Source of the DNA: Balneola vulgaris DSM 17893
GTDB taxonomy: Bacteria; Bacteroidota; Rhodothermia; Balneolales; Balneolaceae
Assembly (NCBI RefSeq): GCF_000375465.1
Contig: NZ_AQXH01000003.1
Coordinates: 62,001 to 126,000 of the forward strand
Direction of reading: 5' to 3'
DNA length: 64,000 nt
Shown here one piece after another: positions 61,865-64,000 of the stretch. The notes under the pieces are model-generated. The model was not told where the DNA came from. It was given only the letters and a program-made list of their open reading frames with translations, and did no database searches. Position 1 is the first letter of the stretch. Every line of letters starts with the position of its first letter. Both the position numbers and the translations under genes were made by a program.

Positions 61865-62722
61865 TTATTTTTTAGGGCGCATTGCTTTAAATGCTGCTTT
61901 TAACTTTTTGCGCGACATCAAATCGTTTATAAAATTGAATTGACCTGCTTGCAATCGTTCACCGCCATCAATTACCACACTTTCACCGGTAATGAATGGA
62001 GCTAAATCTGACATCAAGAAGGTAGCTAAATTCGCCAGCTCTTCATGTTCACCATAGCGTTTCATCGGTATCTTATTGATGAACTTTTTTTCAAATATTT
62101 TGGAAGGCACTAATCTCGACCAAGCCCCTTTTGTTGGGAATGGACCTGGCGCAATGGCATTTACACGTATTCCGTATTCTGCCCACTCAAAGGCCAAAGA
62201 TCGAGTCATGGCTAATACTCCCGCTTTACTACACGCCGATGGTAGAACAAATGCGCACCCTGTACTTTCAGCATAGGTGGTAACGATGTTCAGAATATTT
62301 CCTTCTCTTTCATTGTCGATTAGGTAGTTACCAAAAGCATGTGTACAGTTAAAGCTTCCATGCAGAACTATATCCACCACCGCTTTAAAGCCGCCCGGGG
62401 TTAGGTCTTCCGAAGCGGACAAGAAGTTACCCGCTGCATTATTCACTAGCCCTTCTAAGCTTCCAAAATCAGCCACGACCGCTTCAATCATTTTACTTAC
62501 GGCATCATGATCTCTTACATCACAAATATAGTAGCCTACTTTCGAGTCTTCACGTTCGTTCTCTATCTCTTTAGTAGCTTTGATAAGTTTCTCTTCTGTA
62601 CGTCCACAGATAGCTACATTAGCCCCAGAACGACAAAACCCTTTAGCCATGGCAAGGCCTAATCCACTTCCACCGCCTGTAATTAAAATGGTATTATTTG
62701 CTAGAGTAGATTCACTAAACAT
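61865..62722 (-). CDS. 2,4-dienoyl-CoA reductase-type short-chain dehydrogenase
   Basis: This 285-residue SDR has the cofactor motif LITGGGSGLGLAMAKGF, NNAAGNFL, and the catalytic Ser/Lys region LPSACSKAGVLAMTRSLAFE, where the usual Tyr is replaced, as in dienoyl-CoA reductases. The C-terminal GPFPTKGAWSRLVPSKIFEK and SDLAPFITGESVVIDGGE are strongly like peroxisomal DECR2/FadH-type SDRs. It reduces 2,4-dienoyl-CoA in unsaturated fatty-acid oxidation. It starts two bases after the thiolase stop and is in the same operon. Confidence 0.88.
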   Translation of the reverse strand: MFSESTLANNTILITGGGSGLGLAMAKGFCRSGANVAICGRTEEKLIKATKEIENEREDSKVGYYICDVRDHDAVSKMIEAVVADFGSLEGLVNNAAGNFLSASEDLTPGGFKAVVDIVLHGSFNCTHAFGNYLIDNEREGNILNIVTTYAESTGCAFVLPSACSKAGVLAMTRSLAFEWAEYGIRVNAIAPGPFPTKGAWSRLVPSKIFEKKFINKIPMKRYGEHEELANLATFLMSDLAPFITGESVVIDGGERLQAGQFNFINDLMSRKKLKAAFKAMRPKK

Positions 62723-62724
62723 AG

Positions 62725-63918
62725 TTATCGTTTTAGGTTTTCAAAGATTCCTGCTGCACCCATTCCACCACCAATACACATCGTCACTAATCCATATTTA
62801 GATTTCCGCAACTGCATTTCATGAAGAATTTGAGTGGTTAATTTAGCACCTGTACACCCTAGAGGATGTCCCATTGCAATAGCGCCGCCATTTACGTTGG
62901 TGATGTCTGGGTTCATATCTAGTTCACGCATTACAGCAAGCGATTGTGCGGCAAAAGCTTCATTTAATTCTATTAAATCTATCTGCGAAAGCTTTAACCC
63001 TGTTTGATTCATTAGCTTTGGAATAGCCTCAACAGGTCCAATGCCCATGTACTCAGGGGCAACTCCTGCCACAGCAAATCCCACATAACGAGCTATAGGT
63101 GTTAACCCAAGTTCCTTTACTTTTTCACCACTCACTATTAGTACAGCCGAAGCCGCATCATTCATTTGTGAAGAGTTACCCGCCGTTACAGATCCACCTG
63201 CTTTAAATACCGCACGCAGTTTATTTAGAACTTCAACGGAAGTATCCCCTCTTGGGCCTTCATCTTTTTGAAACGTAAAGTTCGATTCGATGATCTCACC
63301 CTCTGCACTTACCTTTTTCTCGGTAACTTGAATTGGAGTTATCTGCTCATCAAAGCGACCGCTTTCCCATGCATTTATCGCTTTTTGATGACTATGGTAT
63401 GCAAACTCATCTTGATCCTCACGATTTACTGAATATTTAGAAGCTACATTTTCAGCTGTAAGGCCCATATTGATATAAATACCGGGTGATTCATTCACCA
63501 AAGTTGGATTCGGTTGTACCGACATACCCCCCATAGGCACAAGCGACATAGATTCCACACCGCCTGCAATCATCACATCTGCGGCTCCTACCATTATGCG
63601 TTCAGAGGCCATTGCAATGGTCTGCAATCCTGAGGAACAAAATCTGTTTACGGTTACACCAGGCACCTTATCGGGTAACCCACCTAACAGTGCAATTTGG
63701 CGAGCAATATTCAATCCTTGTGAGGCTTCCGGAAACGCACATCCCATTATCACATCTTCAATCATCTCAGGCTGAATTGAAGGAATACTCGATAGTAAAT
63801 CTTTGATTACTTCACCCCCTAAGGTATCCGGACGCGTAAACCTCAATGAGCCTTTGTTAGCTTTACCACAAGCCGTTCTTTTTGCTGCAACTATATAAGC
63901 TTCTCTTAAGTTCGACAT
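62725..63918 (-). CDS. fadA: Acetyl-CoA acyltransferase (thiolase)
   Basis: This 397-residue thiolase has the acylated Cys in [15 protein letters not shown], the GMDEAA-like segment [30 protein letters not shown] with the His, and the second Cys in [16 protein letters not shown]. It performs the last step of β-oxidation (or acetoacetyl-CoA synthesis). The neighbours (dienoyl-CoA reductase, and the C-terminus of a further gene) point to degradation. It starts at ATG 63918, shortly after the upstream gene's stop. Confidence 0.93.
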   Translation of the reverse strand: MSNLREAYIVAAKRTACGKANKGSLRFTRPDTLGGEVIKDLLSSIPSIQPEMIEDVIMGCAFPEASQGLNIARQIALLGGLPDKVPGVTVNRFCSSGLQTIAMASERIMVGAADVMIAGGVESMSLVPMGGMSVQPNPTLVNESPGIYINMGLTAENVASKYSVNREDQDEFAYHSHQKAINAWESGRFDEQITPIQVTEKKVSAEGEIIESNFTFQKDEGPRGDTSVEVLNKLRAVFKAGGSVTAGNSSQMNDAASAVLIVSGEKVKELGLTPIARYVGFAVAGVAPEYMGIGPVEAIPKLMNQTGLKLSQIDLIELNEAFAAQSLAVMRELDMNPDITNVNGGAIAMGHPLGCTGAKLTTQILHEMQLRKSKYGLVTMCIGGGMGAAGIFENLKR

Positions 63919-63927
63919 AATCTTCTC

Positions 63928-64000
63928 TTAATTTCTTAGGGGGTTTCCAGTTTTGAGCATGTGCTCCATTCGGGCGAGTGTTCGTTCATCCTTTAAGCAA
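63928..64000 (-). CDS. C-terminal end of a β-oxidation operon gene (runs off window)
   Basis: The minus strand from the window edge reads ...CLKDERTLARMEHMLKTGNP then LRN before TAA (63928-63930), nine bases upstream of the thiolase start. The tight spacing means it is co-transcribed with thiolase. A 3-hydroxyacyl-CoA dehydrogenase/enoyl-CoA hydratase is usual at this place, and its C-terminus may look like this, but the visible 24 residues are too few to be sure. Confidence 0.5.
   Translation of the reverse strand, partial: CLKDERTLARMEHMLKTGNPLRN

Overview
The window looks like chromosomal DNA from a Bacteroidota-type bacterium, most plausibly Balneolota (Balneola/Gracilimonas-like). This is inferred from moderate-to-low GC, Bacteroidota-style promoter boxes (TAnnTTTG) before several genes, many secreted proteins ending their signal peptide in AQ, beta-barrel proteins, a dispersed his operon and several GAF/PAS HisKA_2 kinases. 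No species can be named from the sequence alone.

Layout. 0-8 kb is an accessory stretch: a YwaF-like membrane protein, a DUF1456 protein and a PD-(D/E)XK-like protein sit among paired-palindrome (REP-like) repeats and one copy of a multi-hairpin repeat. They are followed by tRNA-Ile2(CAU) and a 4.5-kb AT-rich segment carrying one giant PAS/GAF kinase. That segment is bracketed by a 140-bp direct duplication of the tRNA/lolA-like intergenic region. 8-24 kb is mostly core: LolA-like protein, universal stress protein, DUF368 polyprenyl-phosphate transporter, Pcm, ZIP transporter, MscS, a peroxiredoxin-like protein, RlmN, LepB, LepA, and a hybrid histidine kinase.

24.2-32.4 kb is the histidine operon (hisG-D-C, B-H-A, F-E). 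It starts with an unannotated short leader ORF: 25 codons, ten of them His, overlapping a hairpin followed by T-runs, which is a probable histidine attenuator. The cluster is interrupted twice by genes on the opposite strand. It lacks hisI and an active histidinol-phosphatase: the N-terminal domain of HisB looks like a catalytically dead HAD remnant.

32.4-45 kb holds an OPT transporter, an acetamidase-like lipoprotein, OsmC, an M28 peptidase, GAPDH, an ankyrin protein, an HU-ruvX-def-fmt operon, and RelA/SpoT. 45-47 kb, immediately after tRNA-Leu(TAA), is a small accessory island. It contains three further copies of the multi-hairpin repeat, a truncated gene coupled to a small membrane protein, and a gene broken at a run of nine G that may be phase-variable.

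47-54 kb is a signal-transduction cluster (four kinases or regulators plus an FMN reductase and another kinase). 54-64 kb carries RarA, a class II photolyase, an acyl desaturase, a BlaI/M56-TonB pair with an operator-like palindrome, a PspC-domain protein, an oxidoreductase, and a beta-oxidation operon (2,4-dienoyl-CoA reductase, thiolase, and the end of another gene).

All functions are assigned by reading the protein sequences and recalling family signatures; no database search was possible. The observations most worth following are the his attenuator, the vestigial HisB phosphatase domain, the modular hairpin repeat family, the poly-G gene, and the 140-bp duplication around the kinase segment.
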